Below, one piece after another: positions 42,964 through 51,791 of a stretch of DNA of 64,000 nucleotides; position 1 is the stretch's first letter, and each line of letters opens with the position of its first letter. The position numbers and the translations under genes are program-made. Location: positions 62,001-126,000 of the forward strand of contig JAFADY010000007.1 in the NCBI GenBank assembly GCA_023424395.1, in the 5' to 3' direction. This DNA is from Bacteroidota bacterium (GTDB lineage Bacteria; Bacteroidota; Bacteroidia; Bacteroidales; Dysgonomonadaceae). The notes under the pieces were generated by a model, which worked only from the letters and a program-made list of their open reading frames with translations, was not told where the DNA came from and made no database searches.

Positions 42964-45042
42964 TTATCTCAATGCCTTGTTTATAAGAACTTCTGTCCTC
43001 TGTGTATTCGTTTCTACCTGCTCGGGCGTGAACCAGGCATCACGCAATTGTTTGTCGGAATACAGTTGCAACTGATCGCCGTTGTGCGGAGAGTCGGGTT
43101 GGGTGGAGTTCCCGTAACTAAGCAGTATTTTGGCTTTCACTTCGTCGCCGAATTCAACAACCGCCACCCACGAGTCGCCGCTACTCACGTAACGATGCTT
43201 ATCGTCGCCTTCGTAAGAACTCGATACCCTGAAGACGCCCAGTCTGCCATCGGCGCCGTTGGCCGGCAAATTAATGTTATTGCGTTTTAACCGATAAAAG
43301 TCGCCCCATGGAACATCCAGCGAACCGAATTTCGCTTCCATTTCGGTGGCTGCTTCTTCCAGCAAACGCAAGGCTTCTGCCGGATTGGCGATGCCGTCGG
43401 GTGTAGTGTTCGGTCTTTTCACGTCCCATTTATCGACGTAATTGGTTTGATCCCCGACGTTAAACTTCGACGTAAACAAATAGAATAACACCGCTCCTTT
43501 GCTGTCGGTGTTAGTTTCGCGATCCCATTTCTCCAAAACGGATTTGGCTTCTTTTGTTTTTTCCGAAGCAGAATTATCGATGGCCGCAAAAAGATCGTCC
43601 AAAATTCTGTCTGCAAACTCCAGTTTGGTGGAAAGTTTGTAATCGATCAGTTCCTCAAAGGTTATGGAGTTATCTTCCAACATCATTCTCGCAGCGCGTT
43701 GCGGGCGGAATGACATCTCAACGGGCGCCATATACGGCGCATAATCCTCGGGATGCAAGGCGATGGGAACGGTGCTCGTCCATGGCGGATCATTAGCGTT
43801 TTGCACCCATCCGGTTTTGGGATTTTTGAGCCTCGGGAGGTCTTCATACGGATGCGTTTCCATCCAGATATCTTCCGATTTTCCGCCTTTAATGATCGAA
43901 CTCCAGTAGCCCCAGTCTCCGTGACTGCGTTTGGGCACCAATCCATTAAACAGATAAAAAATATTTCCCGCTTTATCGGCATAAATTACATTCCAAAAAC
44001 CGATTTCCGCCATTTTTAATGCCGATTCAAACTCGTCGAAATTATCAGCATTGATCATTCTCCACCACTGCAGCAGCATGTTCGGCTTGTCTCTGCCAAC
44101 CATGCGCGAAGCCAAAACTTTATTGCCAGATTGATTGATCACCGGCCCGTGAGTGGTCTTTAGAATCGTTATTTCTTTTGGCATCAGTTTTCCGTCATCT
44201 TGCTTCACTTGAATAGTTTTTGTGTGGGCTTCAAAATCGGTTACTTTCCCATCCAGCAGGTAACCGCCGTCTTTCAGTTCCAGTTCATACACGTCGGAAT
44301 TATCGATGGTGTTGTTCGTGTGCGTCCATCCGAGGTTTTCGTTAAATCCGATGGAAATTCCCGGCAAGCCCACCAGCGTTGTACCATACATGTTTTTATC
44401 GTTGAGCATCAGATGCGATTCGAAAAAAAGAAACTCGTCCGACCACGGCAGGTGTGGATTCTGAACCAGCATGGCGTTGCCCGATGCGGAGCGCGACGGG
44501 CCCACGGCATAGGCATTGGAACCCAGATCGGGCCATCGTTGGCTCATGCTCAAATCTCCGCCGCCGATAAACCGGGTGAAAACGACGAACATGCTGTGCA
44601 TATTCACGTCGTTTACTGTGATCGGGAGCACCGCTTCATTTTCCTTTCCAATGGTTTTGGGATGCGCTTTGGCATAAGCATTCATTCCGTTTACAAACGA
44701 AGTTAAAATGGTTTTCACTTCGGGGTCTTGCTGCAAAGTCCATTCTTTTGCCAGTTCTTCAAAGCCGAGGGTGTGCACCATCATATCGTTCTGAAGCCTG
44801 CTTTCTCCCCAGTATTCGGCGCCTTTTCCGCGCGAATTTCCGTAAAGTTTGAGAATGAGGTTGGCATGATTGTGCATTTGCGCCCAGCCTTGAGCGTAGA
44901 ACAGGTCGGCGGTATTATCGGCGGTAATGTGCGGAACACCCCACGCATCCCAGGCAATTTTCGGAGATTCGTTTTGCGCTTGCGAACAAGATGTGAAGGC
45001 AAATATGAGACCAATGACGAGTGAAAAAATTTTAATGAACAT
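42964..45042 (-). CDS. Penicillin-acylase-family Ntn hydrolase, lipoprotein
   Basis: 692-residue peptidase S45 family protein with a lipoprotein signal (LIFAFTSC, Cys 19). The N-terminal nucleophile expected after self-cleavage is the Ser near 175 in DLGSNAYAVGPSRS. Other family parts: WDAWGVPHITADN, FNENLGWTHTNNTID near 240 and KTTHGPVI near 290. Family members hydrolyse acyl amides, including beta-lactams and acyl-homoserine lactones; the substrate here is unknown. Lipidation implies action outside the cytoplasm. Confidence 0.88.
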   Translation of the reverse strand: MFIKIFSLVIGLIFAFTSCSQAQNESPKIAWDAWGVPHITADNTADLFYAQGWAQMHNHANLILKLYGNSRGKGAEYWGESRLQNDMMVHTLGFEELAKEWTLQQDPEVKTILTSFVNGMNAYAKAHPKTIGKENEAVLPITVNDVNMHSMFVVFTRFIGGGDLSMSQRWPDLGSNAYAVGPSRSASGNAMLVQNPHLPWSDEFLFFESHLMLNDKNMYGTTLVGLPGISIGFNENLGWTHTNNTIDNSDVYELELKDGGYLLDGKVTDFEAHTKTIQVKQDDGKLMPKEITILKTTHGPVINQSGNKVLASRMVGRDKPNMLLQWWRMINADNFDEFESALKMAEIGFWNVIYADKAGNIFYLFNGLVPKRSHGDWGYWSSIIKGGKSEDIWMETHPYEDLPRLKNPKTGWVQNANDPPWTSTVPIALHPEDYAPYMAPVEMSFRPQRAARMMLEDNSITFEELIDYKLSTKLEFADRILDDLFAAIDNSASEKTKEAKSVLEKWDRETNTDSKGAVLFYLFTSKFNVGDQTNYVDKWDVKRPNTTPDGIANPAEALRLLEEAATEMEAKFGSLDVPWGDFYRLKRNNINLPANGADGRLGVFRVSSSYEGDDKHRYVSSGDSWVAVVEFGDEVKAKILLSYGNSTQPDSPHNGDQLQLYSDKQLRDAWFTPEQVETNTQRTEVLINKALR

Positions 45043-45230
45043 ATTATATGTTTATAAGACGATAAATTGCTCCTTTTTAGCAATAAGTTGCTGAGTTTGT
45101 GTTTAATTTCCTTTTTACATTATTCTTCAATGTCCTTTTTTGTCACTTCCTCGGCGTTCTATTAACCGGGCTTCTTTTTAACTTTTTTATTCTGCGTTTT
45201 ACAGCGCTTAATCTTATATTCAAACGTTTG

Positions 45231-45314
45231 CTACCTCTCCGAAGGCAATAATTACTTCTCCGAAGCCCTTCCTCACCACTCCGAAGGCCTTCAGCACTTC
45301 TCCCGCAGCGAGGA
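45231..45314. repeat. Imperfect 21-bp direct repeat, four units
   Basis: Units of 21 bases built around ACTTCTCCGAAGGC (ACCTCTCCGAAGGC, ACTTCTCCGAAGCC, ACCACTCCGAAGGC, ACTTCTCCCGCAGC). It lies in the 322-base gap between the acylase-family gene and pruA; the rest of that gap is A/T rich with no gene. Confidence 0.55.
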
Positions 45315-45320
45315 GATTAA

Positions 45321-45351
45321 TAAAGTGCAAGCCTTAACCACTTGCACTTTA
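45321..45351 (-). terminator. Terminator hairpin after pruA
   Basis: Eleven-base stem TAAAGTGCAAG/CTTGCACTTTA with a nine-base loop, 14 bases after the pruA stop. The T run after it is weak, so termination could be inefficient. Confidence 0.6.
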
Positions 45352-45364
45352 TCTATTTACGAAG

Positions 45365-46996
45365 TTACTCCTCCAAAAAGTTCGGATACATATAATCCGT
45401 GGCCGGAACAAAGGTTTCTTTGATGGTTTGAGGCGAAACCCAGCGCAGCAGGTTGAAAATAGAACCCGCTTTATCGTTCGTTCCCGAACCGCGTCCGCCG
45501 CCGAAGGGCTGTTGGTCTACCACAGCGCCGGTAGGCTTATCGTTAATGTAGAAGTTTCCGGCGGTGTGCGTCAAACGGGCGGTCATTTTCTCGATAATGG
45601 CTCTGTCCGCTGAGAAAATAGCTCCGGTGAGCGCGTAATCGGTTGTGGTATCGAGCAAATCCATCGTTGCATCGAGTTTTTTCGGGTCGTACACGTAAAT
45701 AGTGAGTATCGGGCCGAAAAGCTCTTCCTTCATTGTAATGTAATCGGGCTTCTTCGCCAAAATCACGGTCGGTTTAATGAAATACCCTTCCGATTTATCG
45801 TATTCGCCGCCCATGATTACCTCGGCATCGGGCGATTTTTTGGCGTTATCGATATATTTCGCCAGTTTATCGAACGAATCTTCGTCGATAACCGCATTCA
45901 CGAAATTGCTGAAATCTTCGGGCACGCCGGTTTTAATCTTCGCCAGATCGGCTTCCATGTATTTCTTCACATCGTCCCACAAATTACTCGGAATATAGGC
46001 GCGCGATGCGGCGGAACATTTCTGTCCCTGATACTCAAAGGCTCCCCTCACAAGCGCCGTGGCAACTTGTTTTGCATCGGCGGTTTTATCGGCAAGAACG
46101 TAGTCTTTTCCGCCGGTTTCGCCCACAATGCGCGGGTACGATTTGTAATTCGACATGTTGGCGCCGATGGTCTTCCACATGCTGTTAAACACACCCGTGG
46201 AACCGGTGAAATGCAATCCGGCAAACTCGCGGTGATTAAAAATAACATCGGCTGTGGCAGGCCCCGAAGCGTACACGAGGTTCACAACGCCATCGGGCAA
46301 TCCTGCTTCCTGCAGGATTTTCATAATCAGATAGGCCGAGTAAACAGCCGTTTTCGATGGTTTCCAAACGGCGGTGTTACCCATCAGAGCCGGCGCGCAG
46401 GGCAGGTTTCCGGCAATGGAGGTGAAATTAAACGGCGTGAGGGCGAACACAAATCCTTCGAGCGGACGCCAAACCGTTCGGTTCCAGATTCCGGGAGAGG
46501 AGTTGGGCTGCATTTCGTACAGATCGTACATATTTTTTACGTTGAAGCGGTAGAAATCCACTAATTCGCACACGGCGTCGATCTCCGATTGAAATGCATT
46601 TTTCGATTGCCCCATCATAGTTACGGCATTGAACTCATATCGGTACGGGCCGGCGATCAGTTCAGCCGCTTTCAGAAAAATAGCCGCGCGGCTTTCCCAA
46701 TTCATGGCTTCCCAAGCGGGCTTCGCTTTCAATGCTGCGTCAATCGCCTGTTGCACGTGTGTTTTATCGCCTTGATGATAATGTCCCAGCAAATGTTTGT
46801 GATCGTGTGGCGGACGAATGTCCATTAGTTTTTTTGTGCGCACTTCCTTCCCTCCGATAATCATCGGGATATCCAATCCGCCTTTGCTCAGTTCGGCCAG
46901 TTTCAACTTCAATTCTATTCTTTCGGCAGTTCCCGGAGCGTAGCTCTTTACGGGTTCGTTTTTGATTTCGGGTAATCTGTAAACTCCTTTAGGCAT
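45365..46996 (-). CDS. pruA: L-glutamate gamma-semialdehyde dehydrogenase
   Basis: 543-residue NAD-dependent aldehyde dehydrogenase, second step of proline catabolism. The nucleophile is Cys 327 in YQGQKCSAASR, the general base Glu 293 in IVGETGGKD, with ALTPFNFTSIAGNLP near 185. Resembles the ALDH4A1 type. Works with the proline dehydrogenase encoded at 24449-25636. A TAAATTTG -7 box lies upstream at 47042-47049 on the minus strand. Confidence 0.95.
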   Translation of the reverse strand: MPKGVYRLPEIKNEPVKSYAPGTAERIELKLKLAELSKGGLDIPMIIGGKEVRTKKLMDIRPPHDHKHLLGHYHQGDKTHVQQAIDAALKAKPAWEAMNWESRAAIFLKAAELIAGPYRYEFNAVTMMGQSKNAFQSEIDAVCELVDFYRFNVKNMYDLYEMQPNSSPGIWNRTVWRPLEGFVFALTPFNFTSIAGNLPCAPALMGNTAVWKPSKTAVYSAYLIMKILQEAGLPDGVVNLVYASGPATADVIFNHREFAGLHFTGSTGVFNSMWKTIGANMSNYKSYPRIVGETGGKDYVLADKTADAKQVATALVRGAFEYQGQKCSAASRAYIPSNLWDDVKKYMEADLAKIKTGVPEDFSNFVNAVIDEDSFDKLAKYIDNAKKSPDAEVIMGGEYDKSEGYFIKPTVILAKKPDYITMKEELFGPILTIYVYDPKKLDATMDLLDTTTDYALTGAIFSADRAIIEKMTARLTHTAGNFYINDKPTGAVVDQQPFGGGRGSGTNDKAGSIFNLLRWVSPQTIKETFVPATDYMYPNFLEE

Positions 46997-47079
46997 AAGA
47001 TAACTTGTTTTTGTGTGGTTTATAATGATTTTTGAATGTTACAAATTTACGAAAAAATTAGAATAAAGCGTTCTTCGTG

Positions 47080-47110
47080 TTTGCTAAAATAAAATAATAT
47101 GTTAATTTTG
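47080..47110 (+). promoter_or_regulatory. Promoter (TTTG-N19-TAATTTTG) upstream of the lipoprotein at 47233
   Basis: Exact match to the Bacteroidetes promoter consensus with 19-base spacing. It implies a leader of over 100 A/T-rich bases before the coding start. Confidence 0.75.
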
Positions 47111-47232
47111 CGTCCCCTAACGGTTTAACATTTTATTTTTGAGATAAATCGAAAATTTAACATTTTTCGTGCAACGTTTTTTCGGTTTTTTCATCTATTA
47201 TTATGAAGAGTTTAAAAAGTAGCAGAAACCAA

Positions 47233-47694
47233 ATGAAAAAATTAGTATATTTTTCTTTTTTGTATCTATTGGCCGTTTTATCTTCATGTTCTACCGGGGA
47301 TATGCCCGGCGAGGCTTTCATCGAACGCTTGGTACCTTACGGGCATTGGCAGGCAATCGGTTTTGTGGAAAATGGAAAATTAAATGAGTATATAAATTTC
47401 AACAATGTTTCTCGGCAATTGATCCTCAGAAAAGATAGCACTTTTCAAGCAACGGCGTTGAATTACGAGTTTTCGGGCAAATACGAATTTAATGTGGACA
47501 GGTACTCCATAAAATTCCCTTCAAACAATAATTTTTATACCGCCTATTCCGCGGAAAAGGAAGAAGACCAACGATATATCAATCTTTTGCTGAAAGTAGA
47601 TACTTATAAAGTCATTCATCCCGACCAATTGCGTCTGTATTATTCCGATGAAAATTACTTGCAATATAAAGCTGTTCCTCAAAACCAACCATGA
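47233..47694 (+). CDS. Hypothetical lipoprotein
   Basis: 153 residues from the start at 47233 (MKKLVYFSFLYLLAVLSSC, lipobox LSSC, Cys 19); an in-frame ATG at 47203 adds ten residues in front of the signal. The mature part is soluble with alternating strands (VSRQLILRKDSTFQATALNY) and looks like a small lipocalin-like or beta-barrel fold, which I cannot confirm. It lies upstream of rpsA in the same direction, but rpsA has its own promoter. Confidence 0.7.
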   Translation: MKKLVYFSFLYLLAVLSSCSTGDMPGEAFIERLVPYGHWQAIGFVENGKLNEYINFNNVSRQLILRKDSTFQATALNYEFSGKYEFNVDRYSIKFPSNNNFYTAYSAEKEEDQRYINLLLKVDTYKVIHPDQLRLYYSDENYLQYKAVPQNQP

Positions 47695-47763
47695 CTTCAT
47701 ATAATTATTTTTTTCTTTGAATTCTCAAAAATAGGATTCTACGAAAAATTCCCGATGCAAAGA

Positions 47764-47795
47764 ATTGGTTCTTAACAAAAAACCAACTATCTTTG
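47764..47795 (+). promoter_or_regulatory. Promoter of rpsA (TTG-N20-TATCTTTG)
   Basis: The -7 box TATCTTTG at 47788-47795 matches TAnnTTTG; TTG at 47765-47767 serves as -33 with 20-base spacing. The start codon lies 65 bases downstream. Confidence 0.7.
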
Positions 47796-47860
47796 CATCC
47801 GTTTTTTTCGACAACATAATGTCTAACTTATTTAAATGTAATTAATTTATTAACTAACAA

Positions 47861-49900
47861 ATGACTGAAAATTTAAAAAATGTAGCTCCCATAGAAGATT
47901 TCGATTGGGATGCGTATGCCGAAGGTGAAACCACCTACAACAAAGAAAACAAACAAAAACTTACCGAAAGCTACGACAACACGCTCAACAAAATCAACGA
48001 CAAAGAAGTGGTGAACGGTACGGTAACCTCCATGAACAAACGCGAAGTAGTGGTCAATATCGGCTACAAATCCGATGGCGTGGTTTCGATGAACGAATTC
48101 CGCTACAATCCGGAACTCAAAGTTGGCGACGAAGTAGAAGTTTACATCGAAAGCCAGGAAGACAAAAAAGGACAATTGCTCCTCTCACACAAAAAGGCAC
48201 GCGCTTCGCGCTCTTGGGATCGTGTAAACGCAGCCTTAGAAAACAACGAAATCATTAAAGGCTACATCAAATGCCGCACAAAAGGCGGTATGATCGTGGA
48301 TGTTTTCGGCATTGAAGCTTTCTTGCCGGGCTCGCAAATTGATGTGAAACCCATCCGCGATTATGATATTTTCGTTGACAAAACCATGGAATTCAAAGTG
48401 GTTAAGATTAACCCCGAATTCAAAAACGTTGTTGTTTCCCACAAAGCACTTATCGAAGAAGAGTTGGAACAACAAAAGAAAGAAATTATTTCGAAACTCG
48501 AAAAAGGACAAGTGCTCGAAGGTGTGGTTAAAAACATTACTTCTTACGGAGTATTCGTTGATTTGGGCGGCGTTGACGGCCTCATCCACATTACCGATCT
48601 GTCTTGGGGACGCATTCAACATCCGGAGGAAGTTGTAAAATTAGACGACAAAATCAATGTAGTTATCCTCGATTTCGATGATGAAAAGAAGCGTATCGCT
48701 CTCGGTTTGAAACAATTAACTCCACATCCATGGGATGCTATCGACGAAAGCCTGAAAGTGGGCGATGTAATTAAAGGAAAAGTGGTTGTACTCGCCGATT
48801 ACGGCGCTTTTGTGGAAGTTGCTCCCGGCGTTGAAGGTTTGATTCACGTATCGGAAATGAGCTGGACACAACACTTACACAGCGCACAAGATTTCATGAA
48901 AGTGGGCGAAGAGGTAGAAGCCGTTATTCTCACCCTCGACCGCGAAGAACGCAAAATGTCGCTCGGCATCAAGCAACTCAAACCCGATCCATGGGAAAAT
49001 ATCGAAGAAAAATATCCGGTTGGAAGCACACACTCGGCTACGGTTCGCAATTTCACCAATTTCGGTGCGTTTGTAGAAATTGAAGACGGCGTTGAAGGCC
49101 TCATCCACATTTCCGATCTTTCCTGGACAAAGAAGATCAAACATCCGAGCGAGATCACCGAAATCGGTGCGCAAATTGAAGTACAAGTACTTGAGATCGA
49201 CAAGGAAAATCGTCGTTTGAGCCTCGGCCACAAACAATTGGAAGAAAACCCGTGGGATGTTTTTGAAACTATTTTCACCACCGGTTCGGTTCATGAAGGC
49301 ACGATCATCGAATTTCTTGATAAAGGAGCCGTGGTTTCTTTACCGTACGGCGTTGAAGGTTTTGCAACTCCAAAACATCTGGTAAAAGAAGACGGTTCGC
49401 AAGCACAACTGGAGGAAAAACTCGATTTTAAAGTGATCGAATTCAATAAAGACGCTAAAAGGATCATTGTTTCCCACAGCCGTATACACGAAGAAGCCAG
49501 AGGCGGCTCGGACGACAACAGAAAAGGTAAACGTTCGGGTGGTAAAAGAGGTGAATCGCAAAACGCTGCTGCAACTTTAGCTCCGATGGAAAAAACCACT
49601 CTGGGCGATATTGAAGAATTAGCTGCTTTAAAAGAGAAGTTCGACAGCCAAAAAGCTCCCAAAAAAGAAAAAGCTAACAAGGAAGAAAAGCCTATTGAGG
49701 AGCCTGTAAATGAACCCGATGAAGCTAAAATTCTTGCCGAAAGAGCTGAAGAGGATGCCGAAGCGGTAGCGGATACAAAAGAAGAACCTCAACAGGAAAC
49801 CGAAAACAAAACCGAGTTAGAAGTCAAAGAAGAAGTTGAAACTGAAGAAAAAGTTGAGATAGAAAAACAAGCTGACGACGAAACCGAAAAACCGAACTAA
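47861..49900 (+). CDS. rpsA: 30S ribosomal protein S1
   Basis: 679-residue S1 with six S1 domains starting near residues 50, 135, 215, 300, 385 and 470; domains 3 to 5 are the best matched (VDGLIHITDLSW, VEGLIHVSEMSW, VEGLIHISDLSW). After residue 555 the chain becomes low-complexity: a basic stretch (DDNRKGKRSGGKRGE) and then a tail of over 70 residues rich in Glu, Lys and Ala ending EKQADDETEKPN. S1 unwinds and binds mRNA on the ribosome, which matters where Shine-Dalgarno sites are weak, as is known for this phylum. Confidence 0.96.
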   Translation: MTENLKNVAPIEDFDWDAYAEGETTYNKENKQKLTESYDNTLNKINDKEVVNGTVTSMNKREVVVNIGYKSDGVVSMNEFRYNPELKVGDEVEVYIESQEDKKGQLLLSHKKARASRSWDRVNAALENNEIIKGYIKCRTKGGMIVDVFGIEAFLPGSQIDVKPIRDYDIFVDKTMEFKVVKINPEFKNVVVSHKALIEEELEQQKKEIISKLEKGQVLEGVVKNITSYGVFVDLGGVDGLIHITDLSWGRIQHPEEVVKLDDKINVVILDFDDEKKRIALGLKQLTPHPWDAIDESLKVGDVIKGKVVVLADYGAFVEVAPGVEGLIHVSEMSWTQHLHSAQDFMKVGEEVEAVILTLDREERKMSLGIKQLKPDPWENIEEKYPVGSTHSATVRNFTNFGAFVEIEDGVEGLIHISDLSWTKKIKHPSEITEIGAQIEVQVLEIDKENRRLSLGHKQLEENPWDVFETIFTTGSVHEGTIIEFLDKGAVVSLPYGVEGFATPKHLVKEDGSQAQLEEKLDFKVIEFNKDAKRIIVSHSRIHEEARGGSDDNRKGKRSGGKRGESQNAAATLAPMEKTTLGDIEELAALKEKFDSQKAPKKEKANKEEKPIEEPVNEPDEAKILAERAEEDAEAVADTKEEPQQETENKTELEVKEEVETEEKVEIEKQADDETEKPN

Positions 49901-49930
49901 ACATGTAAATGCTTATTTCATATATATTCA

Positions 49931-49964
49931 TTAAAAGCTGCCTATAAGGGCTGCTTTTTTTTTT
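49931..49964 (+). terminator. Terminator of rpsA
   Basis: Stem AAAGCTGCC/GGCTGCTTT with one mismatch and a run of ten T. Confidence 0.8.
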
Positions 49965-49992
49965 GTAAAATTCAAAGCAAGACGATAATCTC

Positions 49993-50442
49993 TTATCCCA
50001 ACAGCTTCTTCACCATTTCCGAAACGGCGCGTCCTTCGGCTTTGCCGGCCAATTGCTTGGAGGCAACGCCCATTACTTTGCCCATATCTTTCATGGAAAC
50101 GGCGCCGTTTTCCGATATGATTTTCTTCACTTCGGCTTCCAGTTCTTCGGCAGAGAGTTGGGCGGGAAGGTATTCTTGTATAACTTTCAGTTGCGCTGTT
50201 TCGTCTTCGGCCAAATCGGCGCGGTTTTGCGAGGTATAAATCTCGGCGCTGTCCTTGCGCTGTTTCACCATTTTTTGAAGAATGGTGGTAGCCGTTTCGT
50301 CCGAGAGTTCATCCCCGGCGCCTTTGGCGGTCTTGGCCTCAAGAAACTCTTTTTTTATGCCGCGCAATGCTTCCAAACGCACTTTGTCTTTGGCGAGCAT
50401 GGCTTTTTTTATGTCGTTGCTGATCGTATCGAATAGGTTCAT
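49993..50442 (-). CDS. GatB/YqeY-domain protein
   Basis: 149-residue YqeY-like protein (MNLFDTISNDIKKAMLAKDK), matching the C-terminal tRNA-contact domain of the GatB amidotransferase subunit but free-standing. Later motifs: QEYLPAQLSAEELEAEVKKI and KDMGKVMGVASKQLAGKAEG. It is the last gene after ftsZ. Its function is not established in bacteria. Confidence 0.92.
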   Translation of the reverse strand: MNLFDTISNDIKKAMLAKDKVRLEALRGIKKEFLEAKTAKGAGDELSDETATTILQKMVKQRKDSAEIYTSQNRADLAEDETAQLKVIQEYLPAQLSAEELEAEVKKIISENGAVSMKDMGKVMGVASKQLAGKAEGRAVSEMVKKLLG

Positions 50443-50453
50443 GACGTTATAAA

Positions 50454-50481
50454 TTTGATGTTTGACGTTTAATGTCTTCTG
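50454..50481. repeat. Heptamer array (TTTGATG, 3-4 units) between ftsZ and the yqeY-like gene
   Basis: TTTGATG, TTTGACG, TTTAATG, then the degenerate TCTTCTG, filling most of the 45-base gap. Confidence 0.6.
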
Positions 50482-50487
50482 TCTCTT

Positions 50488-51780
50488 TTAATCAAATAGC
50501 GAAGACGATTGTTGTTGAGATTCCGTTTGGTAATTGCGCGGGTCAAAATCGCGCGGGCGCTTAAAAACGGCTGTTTTTTCCATCGCTTCCAGTATCTTAT
50601 CGTCATCCATTTCTTCTACCGAAAGCACGAAAGGGTCTAAGCGGTAACTGGTGGAAGCAATGGTTTTCAGGCCTTCTTTTCCGTAGTATTTCTCGATAAG
50701 TTTTTGGTTTTCAACCTGACGCGCCTTTTCTTCGTCTTCGCGGATCTTTCGCTCCAGTTCTTCGGCTTTGCTTTCTTTGAGGCGTTGTTCGCGGATGCCC
50801 GGAACGCTTGTGATACTGAATCCGGTGGCGAGCAACGTTACTTTCACCTCTTCGCTCAGCGTTTCATCGACAGCGGTACCCCAAATAACTTCTATTTCGC
50901 GGCTGAATTTGGCCATAAAATCGTTTACGGCGTTCATTTCTTCCATCAACAACGGATATTCTTCGCCGAAGGAAATATTGATAAGTATCTTTTTCGAACT
51001 GAAAACATCGTTGTTGTTCAATAGCGGCGAATGGAGAGCGTCTTTCAGCGCCTCGTTCACCCGGTCTTCTCCGCTACCGATTCCTCGGCTCATAATGGCT
51101 ACGCCGCCATCGCGAAGGGTGGTGTTCACATCGGCAAAGTCGAGGTTCACGTGGCCGTGAACCGTGATGATCTCGGCAATGCTCTTTGCCGCCGTGGCCA
51201 ACGTGTCATCGGCTTTAGCAAAGGCATTCAGGATGGTGAGGTCGTGATAAATATCGCGTAAGCGTTCGTTATTGATCACCAACAGCGCGTCCACATTTTC
51301 TGCAATTTCTTCCACGCCCTGCAATGCTTGAACGATTTTTCTTTCGCCTTCGAAAACGAAAGGAATGGTAACGATGCCCACTGTTAAAATGCCCATATCC
51401 TTGGCTACGCGCGCTACTACGGGAGCAGCGCCGGTGCCTGTGCCTCCGCCCATGCCGGCGGTGATGAAAACCATTCGGGTGCCGTCGCTCAACAGGTCTT
51501 GAATAAGATCGATGCTTTCTTCGGCGGCCAATTTGGCTACATCGGGCTTATTACCCGCTCCCAAACCTCCGGTGGTGTGTTCGCCCAATTGCACTTTTAC
51601 GGGTACGGGCGATTTCATCAGCGCTTGATTATCGGTGTTGCAAAGGGCAAAAGAAACATCGTGTATACCTTCCTGAAACATGTGGTTCACCGCGTTTCCG
51701 CCTCCGCCGCCAACTCCGATAACCTTGATGATGGCTTCGGTACGGCTTTTTATCTGAAAATTCAATATTTTATCGTCCAT
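50488..51780 (-). CDS. ftsZ: Cell division protein FtsZ
   Basis: 430-residue tubulin-like GTPase forming the division ring. The N-terminal IKVIGVGGGGGNAVNHM and the GTP loop GMGGGTGTGAAPVVARV near 105 are clear; the T7-loop area contains NLDFADVNTTL near 205. A linker rich in Glu and Lys starts near 330. I do not see the common C-terminal IPxFL-type peptide; the chain ends DPRNYQTESQQQSSSLFD, so contacts with FtsA may use another segment. Confidence 0.97.
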   Translation of the reverse strand: MDDKILNFQIKSRTEAIIKVIGVGGGGGNAVNHMFQEGIHDVSFALCNTDNQALMKSPVPVKVQLGEHTTGGLGAGNKPDVAKLAAEESIDLIQDLLSDGTRMVFITAGMGGGTGTGAAPVVARVAKDMGILTVGIVTIPFVFEGERKIVQALQGVEEIAENVDALLVINNERLRDIYHDLTILNAFAKADDTLATAAKSIAEIITVHGHVNLDFADVNTTLRDGGVAIMSRGIGSGEDRVNEALKDALHSPLLNNNDVFSSKKILINISFGEEYPLLMEEMNAVNDFMAKFSREIEVIWGTAVDETLSEEVKVTLLATGFSITSVPGIREQRLKESKAEELERKIREDEEKARQVENQKLIEKYYGKEGLKTIASTSYRLDPFVLSVEEMDDDKILEAMEKTAVFKRPRDFDPRNYQTESQQQSSSLFD

Positions 51781-51791
51781 AGTGTCGGTTT

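Noticed and set aside
45043..45364. Small gene in the 322-base gap before pruA
   Set aside because: No frame with a start and coding character; the gap holds A/T-rich DNA, 21-bp repeats and a terminator hairpin.
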